Source: Dyadobacter sp. CY345 (GTDB taxonomy: Bacteria; Bacteroidota; Bacteroidia; Cytophagales; Spirosomataceae). Taken from it: a stretch of 64,000 nt of DNA. How positions within the stretch are numbered: the first letter of the stretch is position 1; each line of letters opens with the position of its first letter. Shown here one piece after another: positions 17,807-27,003 of the stretch. The position numbers and the translations under genes are program-made. The stretch spans positions 124,001 through 188,000 of the forward strand of contig NZ_JAKFFS010000006.1 of the NCBI RefSeq assembly GCF_021502725.1, given 5' to 3'. The notes below the pieces were generated by a model, which was given only the letters and a program-made list of their open reading frames with translations, was not told where the DNA came from and did not search any database.

Positions 17807-20800
17807 TTAAAATATAAGTTTTACGCCCAGATTGTAACCTCTTGCCAGTGGATAAACTCCGTAATCAACACCGGGAGTCAGGTTCGAACCGTTGTTATAA
17901 TCCACCTCAGGATTGTAACCCTTATATTTTGATAATGTAAACGGGTTACTTACGCTTGCAAAAATTCTTGCGTTGGTAATTCCCAACTTTCCGTTCCATA
18001 CGTCAGGTATCGAGTAACCCATTGCGATGTTGGTGCAACGGAAATATGTCCCATCCTGAATGTAAAATGTAGAAAGCCGGGTACTGTTACTTTGTGTTGC
18101 TCCGCGCGACGACCTGTAGACCTGACCATTACCAGGGCTCGACTCAGATCTATACCGCTGATCTACAACAGCATACTGATTTCCTGAACCTTCAAGATTG
18201 AACAAATAATAATCCTGACCATCCAGAACCTGATTTTTGTAAGACCCGTTAAAAGCTGCGTTAAAATCAAAGTTTTTGTAGCTACCGTTAAGACCTAACC
18301 CGTAAGTAAATTTAGGATACGGATTACCGATCACTTCCTTGTCCAGATCGTTTACGACACCATCTTTATTCACGTCTTCAAAGTAAAGATCACCAAGGCG
18401 CATTTTCTGACTTGTCGCGGTTGAAGGTGCAACTTCTCCAATATTTTCAGGCGTTACGATGCCCAAAACTTTGAAACCGTAAAACATACCAACCGCGGAG
18501 CCTTCCTGAGTAATGTGCGTCTTGTATGAACGTTCTGCTCCATTGGTCAGGATCGTTCCCGCCCCACCCATATCAAGTACCTTATTGCGGTTGAGCGAAA
18601 AATTCCCTGTCAGGTTCAGCTTAAAATCTGAGGTCGAAATGATCCGGCCATCAGCCTGAAAATCAAATCCTTTATTCTGTATTTTAGAATCTTTTAAGTT
18701 GGTGAGAATAAACGACGTCCCCGAAACAGCTGAGATGGACTGACTGAAAAGCAAATTATAGGAATTACTTACATAGTAATTAGCCATCAATAAAAGCTTG
18801 CCTTTCAACAAACTTAAATCGGTTCCAAAGTTAAACTGCGAGGTGGTTTCCCATCCCAGATTCGGATCGCGCACGCCGCCAGCCCACATAGCCGAAGCAA
18901 CTGAATTACTGCCATAAACAATTCCACCCGGAGCCGCCATCACCTGCTGTGCATTATAATTTCCAATGTTATTATTTCCGCTCAATCCCCAGCTGGCGCG
19001 AAGTTTGACTGTGGATTCATTTCCTAAAAAGTTGTTATAAAAAGCCTCGTCAGACAAATTCCAACCTGCTGAAACCGATGGAAAATATCCAAAACGGTTG
19101 TTTGCACCAAAACGGGAAGATCCGTCGGCGCGGAAAGAAGCCGTCAAAAAATAACGATTGTCGTAGTTATAAGTCGCCCTGGCCAGATATGACAACAGGG
19201 TATTCACACTTTTCTTTGCTTTGTCAAGTTTGAAAAAAGTAGCATCAGCACCTTTCGCAGAGATTTCCTGAATACGATCGTTTGTAAATCCCTGAGCAGA
19301 AACATTAAGAGAATCGCTGCTGGTTTTCTGAACTGTATAACCTGCAAGAAGATCCGTGTTATGCTTGCCCCATTTTTTGTTATAATTAAAAGTAAATTCA
19401 GCAAGCTGATCAATCTGCGTTAGATCCTGCGCTTTGGCTTTTGCAGCTGTCTGCGCCTGAGTAGAATACGGAGCGAAATTGCCACTGCTCAGACTGGTCG
19501 GCAGATAATAATTATATTTTTCGTTATATGTCAGCATACCCAGATTCACTTTAAAAGCGAGATCTTTCAGAACCTGGTATGTGGCATTTACGTTATAACT
19601 GCTTCTCAAACCCTTCCTTGTTATATTCGTTTCTTCGGCCATCGCTACCGGGTTTTCAGGATTTTGAATACCAAAATTTCCTGCCGACAGAGCTCCCATT
19701 CCGAATTTAGCTACGCTGCCATCAGCGTTATAGGCAGGCAAAAAAGGTGCGTAAATAAGTGCCGCCATCACCGGGCTGTGATCAAACCGGCCTTCTTCCA
19801 TTTCCTGATTTTCATTTTGGGTAAATGAAAAGTTACCTCCAACTTTCAGTTTTTCATTCACTTTTCCATCCAGATTGGCGCGCAGATTGATTCTTTTCTG
19901 TCCCGTGCCTACAACAATTCCATCCTGGTTTTGATAACCTCCGCTCATGTAGTACCGAAGATTTTCATTGCCTCCTGAAAATGAAACATTATGTCTCTGA
20001 AATACTCCGTTGCGATAAAGTTCATCCTGCCAATCTGTATCAACCGTTGGAGTGATCATCTGCTGGGATGCAAAATCATAAATACTCGTAGGAATAGTTA
20101 TACTGCCACCGTTCCCAACACGCTTGACACGTATAGCGTTATCGTCAGATTTCATCGCATCATTCCAGGTAGCACCAGAATTTTCTACAAAATCGCGGTA
20201 GGAATTATTTCTTCCGTCAATGACCAGCTGAGCGAATTGCGCTGAATTTAATAGTTTAACTTTCTTGCTAACCTGATTAAATCCCGTTTGAAAATCATAT
20301 TCTAATTTTCCTTTTCCTTCTTTGCCACGTTTCGTTGTGATCAAAACTACGCCGCCAGAAGCGCGCGAACCGTAGATTGCTGCCGATGCCGCATCTTTAA
20401 GAATATCTATTGTTTCAATATCCTCAGGGTTGATGAATACGTCATTTCCTGCCGGATATCCATCAATTACATACAATGGATCTGAACTTGCATTCACAGA
20501 ACCAATTCCTCTGACACGGATTTTAGTGCTGGCATAAGGCGCGCCGCTAACCTGGGAAACCTGAACACCTGCCACTTTTCCAACCAGCGCCTGACCTACC
20601 GTAGGAGCTGACAAATTGAGTTCTTTCGCTTTTACACTTGATACCGCGCCAGTCAAATCACCCTTTCGCATGGTCTGATATCCAACCGCCACAAACTCGT
20701 TGAGCATTTGGGCGTCCTGTTTCATTTGAATTGTCAGCGGCGACGTACCACTTACCACAATCTCCTGAGCGACAAAACCCACGAACGAAAACACCAAAGT

Positions 20801-21070
20801 TGCTCCCTGGTTGGTTTCGATAGAAAAACTACCATCCACGCCGGTAACGGTTCCTTTGTTACTACCTTTTTCTAAAACGGTAACACCTAAAAGCGGCTCA
20901 CCAACATCATCCAGAACTTTCCCTGTGACAATAATTTTCGGTGCAGTTGCAGATCCTGTTTTTTTCAGGAAATGATTACCGATAACATTTGCCTTCGCAA
21001 AATGCCCCGGCCCGAAAACCATCATACCTGCCATTAAAATGGGAATGACTGGTAGAATTACTTTTTTCAT
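17807..21070 (-). CDS. SusC/RagA family TonB-linked outer-membrane protein (pair 1)
   Basis: A 1087-residue TonB-dependent transporter. A signal peptide (about 1-27) is followed by a CarboxypepD_reg-like domain at about 47-125 (IIVTGKVLDDVGEPLLGVTV), the plug with DPLYVIDGYPAG, the LKDAASAAIYGSRASGGVVLITTKRG box of SusC proteins, and a large barrel ending GYNLGVKLIF with terminal Phe. The family imports oligosaccharides, peptides or other large nutrients with its SusD partner and TonB energy. It precedes susD by 18 bp. A TACTTTTG box at 21156-21163 is a likely -7 element. There is no N-terminal STN/anti-sigma extension. Confidence 0.93.
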   Translation of the reverse strand: MKKVILPVIPILMAGMMVFGPGHFAKANVIGNHFLKKTGSATAPKIIVTGKVLDDVGEPLLGVTVLEKGSNKGTVTGVDGSFSIETNQGATLVFSFVGFVAQEIVVSGTSPLTIQMKQDAQMLNEFVAVGYQTMRKGDLTGAVSSVKAKELNLSAPTVGQALVGKVAGVQVSQVSGAPYASTKIRVRGIGSVNASSDPLYVIDGYPAGNDVFINPEDIETIDILKDAASAAIYGSRASGGVVLITTKRGKEGKGKLEYDFQTGFNQVSKKVKLLNSAQFAQLVIDGRNNSYRDFVENSGATWNDAMKSDDNAIRVKRVGNGGSITIPTSIYDFASQQMITPTVDTDWQDELYRNGVFQRHNVSFSGGNENLRYYMSGGYQNQDGIVVGTGQKRINLRANLDGKVNEKLKVGGNFSFTQNENQEMEEGRFDHSPVMAALIYAPFLPAYNADGSVAKFGMGALSAGNFGIQNPENPVAMAEETNITRKGLRSSYNVNATYQVLKDLAFKVNLGMLTYNEKYNYYLPTSLSSGNFAPYSTQAQTAAKAKAQDLTQIDQLAEFTFNYNKKWGKHNTDLLAGYTVQKTSSDSLNVSAQGFTNDRIQEISAKGADATFFKLDKAKKSVNTLLSYLARATYNYDNRYFLTASFRADGSSRFGANNRFGYFPSVSAGWNLSDEAFYNNFLGNESTVKLRASWGLSGNNNIGNYNAQQVMAAPGGIVYGSNSVASAMWAGGVRDPNLGWETTSQFNFGTDLSLLKGKLLLMANYYVSNSYNLLFSQSISAVSGTSFILTNLKDSKIQNKGFDFQADGRIISTSDFKLNLTGNFSLNRNKVLDMGGAGTILTNGAERSYKTHITQEGSAVGMFYGFKVLGIVTPENIGEVAPSTATSQKMRLGDLYFEDVNKDGVVNDLDKEVIGNPYPKFTYGLGLNGSYKNFDFNAAFNGSYKNQVLDGQDYYLFNLEGSGNQYAVVDQRYRSESSPGNGQVYRSSRGATQSNSTRLSTFYIQDGTYFRCTNIAMGYSIPDVWNGKLGITNARIFASVSNPFTLSKYKGYNPEVDYNNGSNLTPGVDYGVYPLARGYNLGVKLIF

Positions 21071-21155
21071 AATACAACTTAAAATTAAACAAAATCAAGA
21101 TATTCCGTTTTTGAATCGTTTATATCTCGGATCGTGTGGAGTGGAAAATTAGGCT

Positions 21156-21163
21156 CAAAAGTA
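21156..21163 (-). promoter_or_regulatory. Candidate -7 box for SusCD operon 1
   Basis: Minus-strand TACTTTTG matches the Bacteroidota -7 consensus TAnnTTTG exactly. It would place the transcript start about 80 nt before the susC ATG at 21070. No clear -33 TTG was found at 17-23 bp further upstream, so the call rests on the -7 box and the position. Confidence 0.4.
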
Positions 21164-21280
21164 TCTAATCACTATTACCCCAGTAAAACCCGCCTGTTAT
21201 GAAAATGTAAAAATTTAAAGATGTGATTTTGAAATATATTATTGAAGTATGGCTCTCAAATCAGAATACTATGATCTCAA

Positions 21281-21325
21281 AAATGCCAAAATCCTGCAAA
21301 GTGAAGTTGCAGGATTTTGGCATTT
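21281..21325 (-). terminator. Terminator hairpin after the methyltransferase gene
   Basis: AAATGCCAAAATCCTGCAA at 21281-21299 pairs perfectly with the 19 bases at 21307-21325 around a 7-base loop. It lies 19 bp beyond the stop of the minus-strand methyltransferase gene. The stem is AT-flanked but has no long T-run, so it may act as terminator or 3' end protector. Confidence 0.7.
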
Positions 21326-21343
21326 CGGGAATTGATCAGACGA

Positions 21344-22147
21344 TCAATTGCTATGAGCTTCAAGTTTGACCAGAAAAAAACCTTTATCATAGCCGGCTTT
21401 TACACTATCGATTTCGATATCCTGCTCGCCGGGAACATAGGATTCGAATTCCGCTTTTAATTCGTAATCACCAAAATGTTCAAGCAATTTCCTTTCGTTG
21501 AAAAACCACGCGGGATACTCAGCTTTATAAGTATCTGGCGGAACGATTTGGAGTGTTAACCGGTCTGGCTGGTCATTTTTGATGAAAGATGTCCGATCAA
21601 AAAGAATGTATTTAAAATTGTAAGCTTTGATTTCATTAAGAAAATCGTGCGGCTTTTCCAGATATTGAACAACACTGGAAAGCAATAAAACGTCAGCCTT
21701 TTTGGCAGACATACTTTCAGCGATATCAAAATGAAATTTTAACACATCGTCCTGAAATAGTTTCTGGCCGCACTTAACATATTCCTTCTGCTCAACAACA
21801 CTCCAGTGAATTTTTACCGATGATGGAATAAGATCTTTAACCTGATAATACGTACTTCCCAATGAGCCTCCAAAATCGATAATATTTAAATTCCCTTCAC
21901 ATTCAATGGCAGCGAACAACAATGTTGAAATGATAGAGTATGGATAGAGTTTCTTGTCAAATAGCACGGAATCACGCTCATATACAGCCTGGCCATTTTT
22001 AATTTTCAACAGCGAATCTTTGGTAATTTCCAGAATATTATCAGATTCATATCCACCCGAACGGGCAACAAGTTCTTCCCAGCTCTTGTAATTTCCGAAC
22101 CAGCCATATTTTATTTTTTCCTTTTTTTTCAGCTTAAATAATGACAT
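21344..22147 (-). CDS. Putative methyltransferase, TIGR04325 type
   Basis: A 267-residue protein. The N-terminal KYGWFGNYKSWEELVARSGGY and the glycine-rich NIIDFGGSLGSTYYQV resemble the TIGR04325 group of putative SAM-dependent methyltransferases, which occur in O-antigen and other glycan loci. The segment ADVLLLSSVVQYLEKP corresponds to the post-motif strand of class I methyltransferases. It is cytoplasmic and is divergently arranged with the glycosyltransferase gene that starts 180 bp away. A role in methylating a sugar or a glycan terminus is inference from family and neighbours. Confidence 0.72.
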   Translation of the reverse strand: MSLFKLKKKEKIKYGWFGNYKSWEELVARSGGYESDNILEITKDSLLKIKNGQAVYERDSVLFDKKLYPYSIISTLLFAAIECEGNLNIIDFGGSLGSTYYQVKDLIPSSVKIHWSVVEQKEYVKCGQKLFQDDVLKFHFDIAESMSAKKADVLLLSSVVQYLEKPHDFLNEIKAYNFKYILFDRTSFIKNDQPDRLTLQIVPPDTYKAEYPAWFFNERKLLEHFGDYELKAEFESYVPGEQDIEIDSVKAGYDKGFFLVKLEAHSN

Positions 22148-22328
22148 ATTTCTACATTAAATATAGCGCAATTTAGGATTTTATTGATGCAATAATATAC
22201 TCTTGAGGTTACAAAAATGCCTGGGTAAAATTAAATTTTTGATTTGGTAAAATTTAAATAACTCCATAAATAATATTCAGTAATATTTGCAATCACGTTA
22301 TAACCCGCTTCTATATTTTTTTGATTAC

Positions 22329-23315
22329 ATGCAGAATTTTTGCACACTTTTTAATTCGTTATATCTTTCCCGCGGTCTGGCGATGTATTATTCGCTATTA
22401 AATCAAAACGTTGATTTTCAATTATATATATTTGCCTTCGACGAACCCTGCCTCGAAATTCTAATGCGTCTGAAGCTATCCCATGTTACCATCATTTCGT
22501 TGGAAGAATTTGAAACGCAGGAATTACTTTCTGTAAAAAACAGCCGCACGCAGGGTGAATATTGCTGGACATGTACGTCCTCTACTGTCTGGCATTGTAT
22601 CCATACTTACGACCTTGATCACTGCACCTATGTAGATGCAGATTTATTGTTTTTTTCAGATCCAAAAGTTTTAACCGACGAAATGGGAGAAAATTCAGTT
22701 TTGATCACTAGCCACCGATATAGTCAGGAATATGATCAGTCTGAATTAAGTGGTATTTATTGCGTTCAGTTCGTTACTTTTAAAAATACCGAAGCTGGCC
22801 TGAAAGTGCTCGACTGGTGGAGGCAAGCCTGTCTCGACTGGTGTTTCAACCGATTTGAAGACGGAAAATTTGGTGATCAAAAGTATCTGGATGACTGGAC
22901 TACACGCTTCGAAGACGTTCACGTTTTGCAGCATATCGGCGGCGGAGTTGCTCCCTGGAATTCAAAGGATTATAACTATGAAAGCATTGCTGGCAAGACC
23001 TGGGTTTCTAATACACATTCACCAAAGCTTCCTCTTGTTTTTTATCACTTTCACGATTTTAGGTACTGCGAAAATGACAGTTTCCGCCTTACCGCAGAGC
23101 AGTATTATTTAAAAAAAGAAGCGATTGATTCAGCATACGTGCCGTATGCAAGAGCACTTGAAGCGGCAGAGCTTCGGATAAAAGAGATAGATAAAAATGC
23201 AGTTTTTCACGAAAATCCATTACCGTTAAAATGGATAAAAATTAGCTTGACGCGTCACATCCGATTCTTTCTGACAGGTTTTTACAAAAATTACTTTAAA
23301 AGAAGCAAACTATAA
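22329..23315 (+). CDS. Glycosyltransferase (GT-A type, hypothetical family)
   Basis: A protein of 328 residues from the ATG at 22329 (MQNFCTLFNSLYLSRGLAMYY); an upstream TTG at 22287 would add 14 unlikely residues. It has the look of a nucleotide-diphospho-sugar transferase: an N-terminal NSLYLSRGLAMYYSLL, and a DxD-type motif in TYVDADLLFFSDPK. HIGGGVAPWN and VFYHFHDFRY near the C-terminus resemble GT8-like enzymes. The donor and acceptor are not predictable. It is the first of three closely spaced plus-strand genes (gap to the cupin gene 17 bp), making a short operon. Confidence 0.68.
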   Translation: MQNFCTLFNSLYLSRGLAMYYSLLNQNVDFQLYIFAFDEPCLEILMRLKLSHVTIISLEEFETQELLSVKNSRTQGEYCWTCTSSTVWHCIHTYDLDHCTYVDADLLFFSDPKVLTDEMGENSVLITSHRYSQEYDQSELSGIYCVQFVTFKNTEAGLKVLDWWRQACLDWCFNRFEDGKFGDQKYLDDWTTRFEDVHVLQHIGGGVAPWNSKDYNYESIAGKTWVSNTHSPKLPLVFYHFHDFRYCENDSFRLTAEQYYLKKEAIDSAYVPYARALEAAELRIKEIDKNAVFHENPLPLKWIKISLTRHIRFFLTGFYKNYFKRSKL

Positions 23316-23332
23316 CCCAAACTTTACATTCG

Positions 23333-23737
23333 GTGGCTCAGATACTTAACTTGAAAACCTTCACAGATATACGCGGAAACCTGACGGTGATTGAGCGCGT
23401 TATTCCTTTTGAGATAAAGCGCATTTTCTATATATACGGAGTCGACGATTCAGTACGAGGAGGACATCGGCATAAAAAAACCGTCCAGGCCGCCATATGC
23501 CTGAGGGGAAGTTGCAAAATTTACAATCATACCGGGTTGGAAAAGCAGGAGTTTATTCTGAATTCGGCCGATCAGTGTCTTATTTTACAACCAACGGATT
23601 GGCATCAAATGTATGAATTTACAGAGGACGCAATTTTAATGGTGCTCGCTTCGGAATTCTTTGATGCTGACGATTATATCTACGAGTCGTATCTGTGCGA
23701 TCCATTACTGACTCGTGAACCAAGGCTCACGATTTAG
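23333..23737 (+). CDS. FdtA/WxcM-like cupin, putative dTDP-sugar isomerase
   Basis: A 134-residue cupin starting at GTG 23333 (MAQILNLKTFTDIRGNLTVIE). The core GGHRHKKTVQAAICLRGSCKI and DQCLILQPTDWHQMYEFTEDAIL match dTDP-4-dehydro-6-deoxyglucose 3,4-ketoisomerases (FdtA/QdtA) and related WxcM proteins; the two histidines of HRH correspond to the catalytic pair. The Shine-Dalgarno context is weak and the start codon is not ATG, so translation may be coupled to the gene 17 bp upstream. No RmlA/RmlB or aminotransferase is in the window, so the pathway would need genes elsewhere. Confidence 0.75.
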   Translation: MAQILNLKTFTDIRGNLTVIERVIPFEIKRIFYIYGVDDSVRGGHRHKKTVQAAICLRGSCKIYNHTGLEKQEFILNSADQCLILQPTDWHQMYEFTEDAILMVLASEFFDADDYIYESYLCDPLLTREPRLTI

Positions 23738-23780
23738 AGAATAATGTAAAAGCCAATGTGGCTGTAATGCGTGCCTTTTT

Positions 23781-24656
23781 ATGAATATGACTTCCAGTTT
23801 CCCAAAAATTACAATCGTCACTCCTTCCTTCAATCAGGGAAAATATCTGGAAGAAACCATTCTTTCTGTGATTGATCAGGGATATCCAAATCTGGAATAT
23901 ATCATTATTGATGGCGGAAGCACGGATGAATCTCTGAGTATCATAAAAAAATATGAAAACCAGCTGGCATACTGGGTCAGTGAAAAGGATGAAGGTTTGT
24001 ATCATGGAATACAAAAAGGTTTCGAGAAATCTTCCGGAGAGATTATGGCCTGGATCAATGCGGATGATATGTACCACAAAAAAAGTCTTTTCAAAACAGC
24101 GGAAATCTTTTCAAAATTCGGGCATGTGCAATGGATTATGGGCAGCAATACCTATTTTGATCAAAACGGGCATCCTTTCACTTATGATAATTTGCCGTAT
24201 TCGCAGCGCTGGTCTTCAAGCCGATTACGTTTGTTTGATGGACAATTTATTCAACAGGAATCTGTTTTCTGGCGGCGCGCCTTGTGGGAAAAAGCAGGCG
24301 GTTATCTGGATCAGAACTATTCATTGGCCGCAGATTTTGAGTTATGGCTCCGTTTCTTTCGTTATGAAAAGCTATACACGACAACTTTCATGCTGGCTGG
24401 TTTTCGCCTGAGAACTGAAAATCAGAAAAGTTTTAATCAAAGAGATCAATATCTGGCACAACAAAAAGAGCTGTTGCTGAGAGAAAAAAGGAAAGACGGA
24501 AAAACATTTCAACTTCGGATTTGCAAGCTGTTGCTCGGTCTGGCAACATTAATTCCTAAAAGAAAATGGCGTGAACGTTTACAGGCAAACGTGCTGAATC
24601 TTCCGCCAAAAGTTATTTTTGACAGGCAAAATGGCATTTATCTTACTAAAAAATAA
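23781..24656 (+). CDS. Glycosyltransferase family 2
   Basis: A 291-residue GT2 enzyme. The N-terminal ITIVTPSFNQGKYLEETILSV and YIIIDGGSTDESL form the nucleotide-binding GT-A core, and MAWINADDMYHKKSLF contains the DxD-like metal/nucleotide motif. QQESVFWRRALWEKAGGYLD is the acceptor-side region typical of the family. There is no membrane anchor apart from a weakly hydrophobic C-terminal segment. It follows the cupin gene by 43 bp and converges with the next glycosyltransferase, whose stop is only 2 bp away. Sugar specificity unknown. Confidence 0.85.
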   Translation: MNMTSSFPKITIVTPSFNQGKYLEETILSVIDQGYPNLEYIIIDGGSTDESLSIIKKYENQLAYWVSEKDEGLYHGIQKGFEKSSGEIMAWINADDMYHKKSLFKTAEIFSKFGHVQWIMGSNTYFDQNGHPFTYDNLPYSQRWSSSRLRLFDGQFIQQESVFWRRALWEKAGGYLDQNYSLAADFELWLRFFRYEKLYTTTFMLAGFRLRTENQKSFNQRDQYLAQQKELLLREKRKDGKTFQLRICKLLLGLATLIPKRKWRERLQANVLNLPPKVIFDRQNGIYLTKK

Positions 24657-24658
24657 TA

Positions 24659-25366
24659 TCAGGCTCCGTACACCATTGCTTTCAGCATCTTAAACTGATA
24701 CCGCAGAAATATATTCAACCCAAAATGTTTTAGTATCAACCGTCCTTTTCTCTGCTCAAAAACCCGATCTTTTTGAACAGAGGAGATACCGGTATCATTG
24801 AAAATAGCAACAACAAAATCTCTAAACTCGAACTTGAAATTTTCGTTTTTGTTAAACTGCATATTTAAAACATGATCTGCGGAAATAGGATAAGTTGTAT
24901 CGTATCGAAAAACAGAAAATAATTTTGCAGGATAGATAATTGCCTGGTGGTTAATACCGGTCTTGGCCTGCTGATAAGGCGAAAGTCTGCCTAGATATTT
25001 CCTGCCAGATTTTTGAACACTTCCGTAATAAATACAATTCGTATCTTTCAATTCTTCTGCTAACAGAGAAAAATCGGGCGTTAAAATATCGTCAGCACCA
25101 AGAAAATAAACCCAGCTCCCCTTGATCACGTCCAGGGCTTTATTCATCGCATCATAAATCCCGTTATCCTTTTCACTTTTCCAAAAAACGATGTTGTGAG
25201 AATTACTTTCAATTATGGATATTGTTTCATCCGTACTCGCGCCGTCTATGATAATAATTTCTATCCAAGGATATTTTTGAAAAAAGATACTATCTAGGCA
25301 ACGCTGCAAATATTTTTCTGCATTACGGGTTACTACGATTATAGAAATCAGTTGACCACTAGGCAT
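24659..25366 (-). CDS. Glycosyltransferase family 2 (WcaE-like)
   Basis: A 235-residue GT2 enzyme with SIIVVTRNAEKYLQRCLDSIF, EIIIIDGASTDETI, SEKDNGIYDAMNKALDV and YFLGADDIL, the last being the DxD-type motif. The DNGIYDAMNK block is typical of colanic-acid WcaE-like and related transferases. The start overlaps the end of the preceding gene by 8 bp (25359-25366), so it is translationally coupled. It is the last of three tandem minus-strand glycosyltransferases. Confidence 0.83.
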   Translation of the reverse strand: MPSGQLISIIVVTRNAEKYLQRCLDSIFFQKYPWIEIIIIDGASTDETISIIESNSHNIVFWKSEKDNGIYDAMNKALDVIKGSWVYFLGADDILTPDFSLLAEELKDTNCIYYGSVQKSGRKYLGRLSPYQQAKTGINHQAIIYPAKLFSVFRYDTTYPISADHVLNMQFNKNENFKFEFRDFVVAIFNDTGISSVQKDRVFEQRKGRLILKHFGLNIFLRYQFKMLKAMVYGA

Positions 25367-26219
25367 TTGACACGAGGCTTAATTCATTTTCAAAAATTTG
25401 AACCTCGTCAACATTGTTGAGATACTGGTTAAGCCCATGACTGCAAAAAACAGATTTTTCCTGCAATGCGGTAGATAAATATTGATCATTCTCGGGGCAG
25501 CCACTCCTGTCTGCCTCATTGTGATGGATGTGAAAAACGATCCCCCCAAACTTTATCGCCCTTTTACGAAGGCCGGAATTAAATAACCGAACGGCAATTT
25601 CATTATCTTCCCTGCCCCACCCGTGGAAACATTCGTTGTAACCGTTGACGCGGACTAAATCTTCTTTCCAAAAAGCCATATTACACCCGCGTAGGGCGAA
25701 AACATCATTTGGCCGGTAACGATCGGCCATATACCCACTTAACCAATTGATATTAAATCGATTACAAAAATTGCCTAGTCCCGGCTCGAAGAGCTGGATA
25801 CTGGTTTTTTGCAAACGCAGCATTTTTTCAGAAAGCTGCTTGCTCATAAGCACTCTGCTTCCTGTAACAAATGTTCCGCGCTTACTAAGTTCCAGATGAT
25901 CTTTCACAAAATGTTTATGCAAAATCAGATCACCATCGATTTGAATAAGATAGTCGCAAGAGCTTGCAGCAATAGCCTTATTACGAATTTTTGAAAGCTG
26001 AAAACCTTCATCTTTTTGCCAGATATGTATTAGCCTGACCGGAAAGTCCAGTCGCATCTCATCAATGACCTCAGCGGTCTGAGCGGTTGAGCCATCATCG
26101 GCAATAATAACCTCATCAGGCAAAACTGATTGACTTTTAACACTTAGCAAGCAGAGCCTCAATGCTTCCGGCCAATTGTAAGTTGAAATAATAAGAGAAC
26201 TTTTAATGAAGGTTTTCAT
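25359..26219 (-). CDS. Glycosyltransferase family 2 with GT7-like C-terminal part
   Basis: A 286-residue enzyme. The GT2 half shows SLIISTYNWPEALRLCLLSV, VIIADDGSTAQTAEVI and YLIQIDGDLILHKHFV. The second half has FALRGCNMAFWKEDLVRVNG and FHGWGREDNEIAVRLF, a pattern of the galactosyltransferase C-terminal domain found in chondroitin-synthase-like enzymes. It is clearly a paralogue of the next upstream gene, so the pair arose by duplication. The start overlaps that gene by 17 bp. Sugar specificity not predictable. Confidence 0.83.
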   Translation of the reverse strand: MKTFIKSSLIISTYNWPEALRLCLLSVKSQSVLPDEVIIADDGSTAQTAEVIDEMRLDFPVRLIHIWQKDEGFQLSKIRNKAIAASSCDYLIQIDGDLILHKHFVKDHLELSKRGTFVTGSRVLMSKQLSEKMLRLQKTSIQLFEPGLGNFCNRFNINWLSGYMADRYRPNDVFALRGCNMAFWKEDLVRVNGYNECFHGWGREDNEIAVRLFNSGLRKRAIKFGGIVFHIHHNEADRSGCPENDQYLSTALQEKSVFCSHGLNQYLNNVDEVQIFENELSLVSNA

Positions 26220-27003
26220 ATCCGTTAGGGCAGATTTTAAATTTCTTGGTCAATGTTTCCTGTAAAATTTGGCTGTGGTGTGACTCATTTAACCTGGATA
26301 ATTCCGAATGGTGCAAATGAAACTGAACAGCACTTAGCTTCACTATTTTCTTGACGATGTTATTATTAATGAATCGGGCAGCCAGCTCCTCATCCTCATG
26401 CCCCCAGCCATTCAACGCATTATTATAGCCGTTGACTTTAATGAAATCTGCCTTCCAGAAAGCAAGATTACTGCCCCGTACACTTCGGCTTTTCATTTCC
26501 TTTCGCTGACCAAGAGACCTGAAAAAAGGTAACCGGACCGCATTAAGCCGGTGATAGACGCCCGGAGAATAAAATTGTATATCTGTATCGAAAGAATTTA
26601 ATAACTCCGTGCTTTTTGCAGCAGTTAATCTTGCCCGGCTTCCCCGGACAAAACAGTCCGGGGAAGCCGCCGCCAGATGATCCTGAACAAAATTTGGATG
26701 CAGTATTACATCTCCATCCACCTGGATCAAATATTCCCCATTGCTCTGCGAAACAGCTTTATTAAGAATGATGGTCTTCCGAAACCCAAGATCCTCATGC
26801 CAGACATGAATAATCGGGACTTGGAAATCAGCCTGAAAGCGCTGTACGATTTCCCTGGTCCGGTAATCTGAGCCGTCATCCGCAATAATTACCTCTGCCG
26901 GCAATATTTTCTGCCGGGCCACACTTATTAGACAGCATTGTAATGCCTCGGCCCAGTTATAGGTAGCTATAACAAGGGATGTTGCTGAAATGAATTTCAT
27001 CAA
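26203..27003 (-). CDS. Glycosyltransferase family 2 with GT7-like C-terminal part
   Basis: A 266-residue paralogue of the gene that follows it. Matching blocks are SLVIATYNWAEALQCCLISV, VIIADDGSDYRTREIV, YLIQVDGDVILHPNFV, RGSNLAFWKADFIKVNGYNN and GWGHEDEELAARFI. Its stop lies inside the next gene, so the three glycosyltransferases form a tightly coupled unit. It is the first gene of that unit; the 650-bp region before it contains its promoter, which I could not identify. Confidence 0.83.
   Translation of the reverse strand: MMKFISATSLVIATYNWAEALQCCLISVARQKILPAEVIIADDGSDYRTREIVQRFQADFQVPIIHVWHEDLGFRKTIILNKAVSQSNGEYLIQVDGDVILHPNFVQDHLAAASPDCFVRGSRARLTAAKSTELLNSFDTDIQFYSPGVYHRLNAVRLPFFRSLGQRKEMKSRSVRGSNLAFWKADFIKVNGYNNALNGWGHEDEELAARFINNNIVKKIVKLSAVQFHLHHSELSRLNESHHSQILQETLTKKFKICPNGYENLH

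Noticed and set aside
22287..22328. TTG-start extension of the GT-A glycosyltransferase
   Set aside because: The 14 added residues have no family support; the ATG at 22329 gives the natural start.
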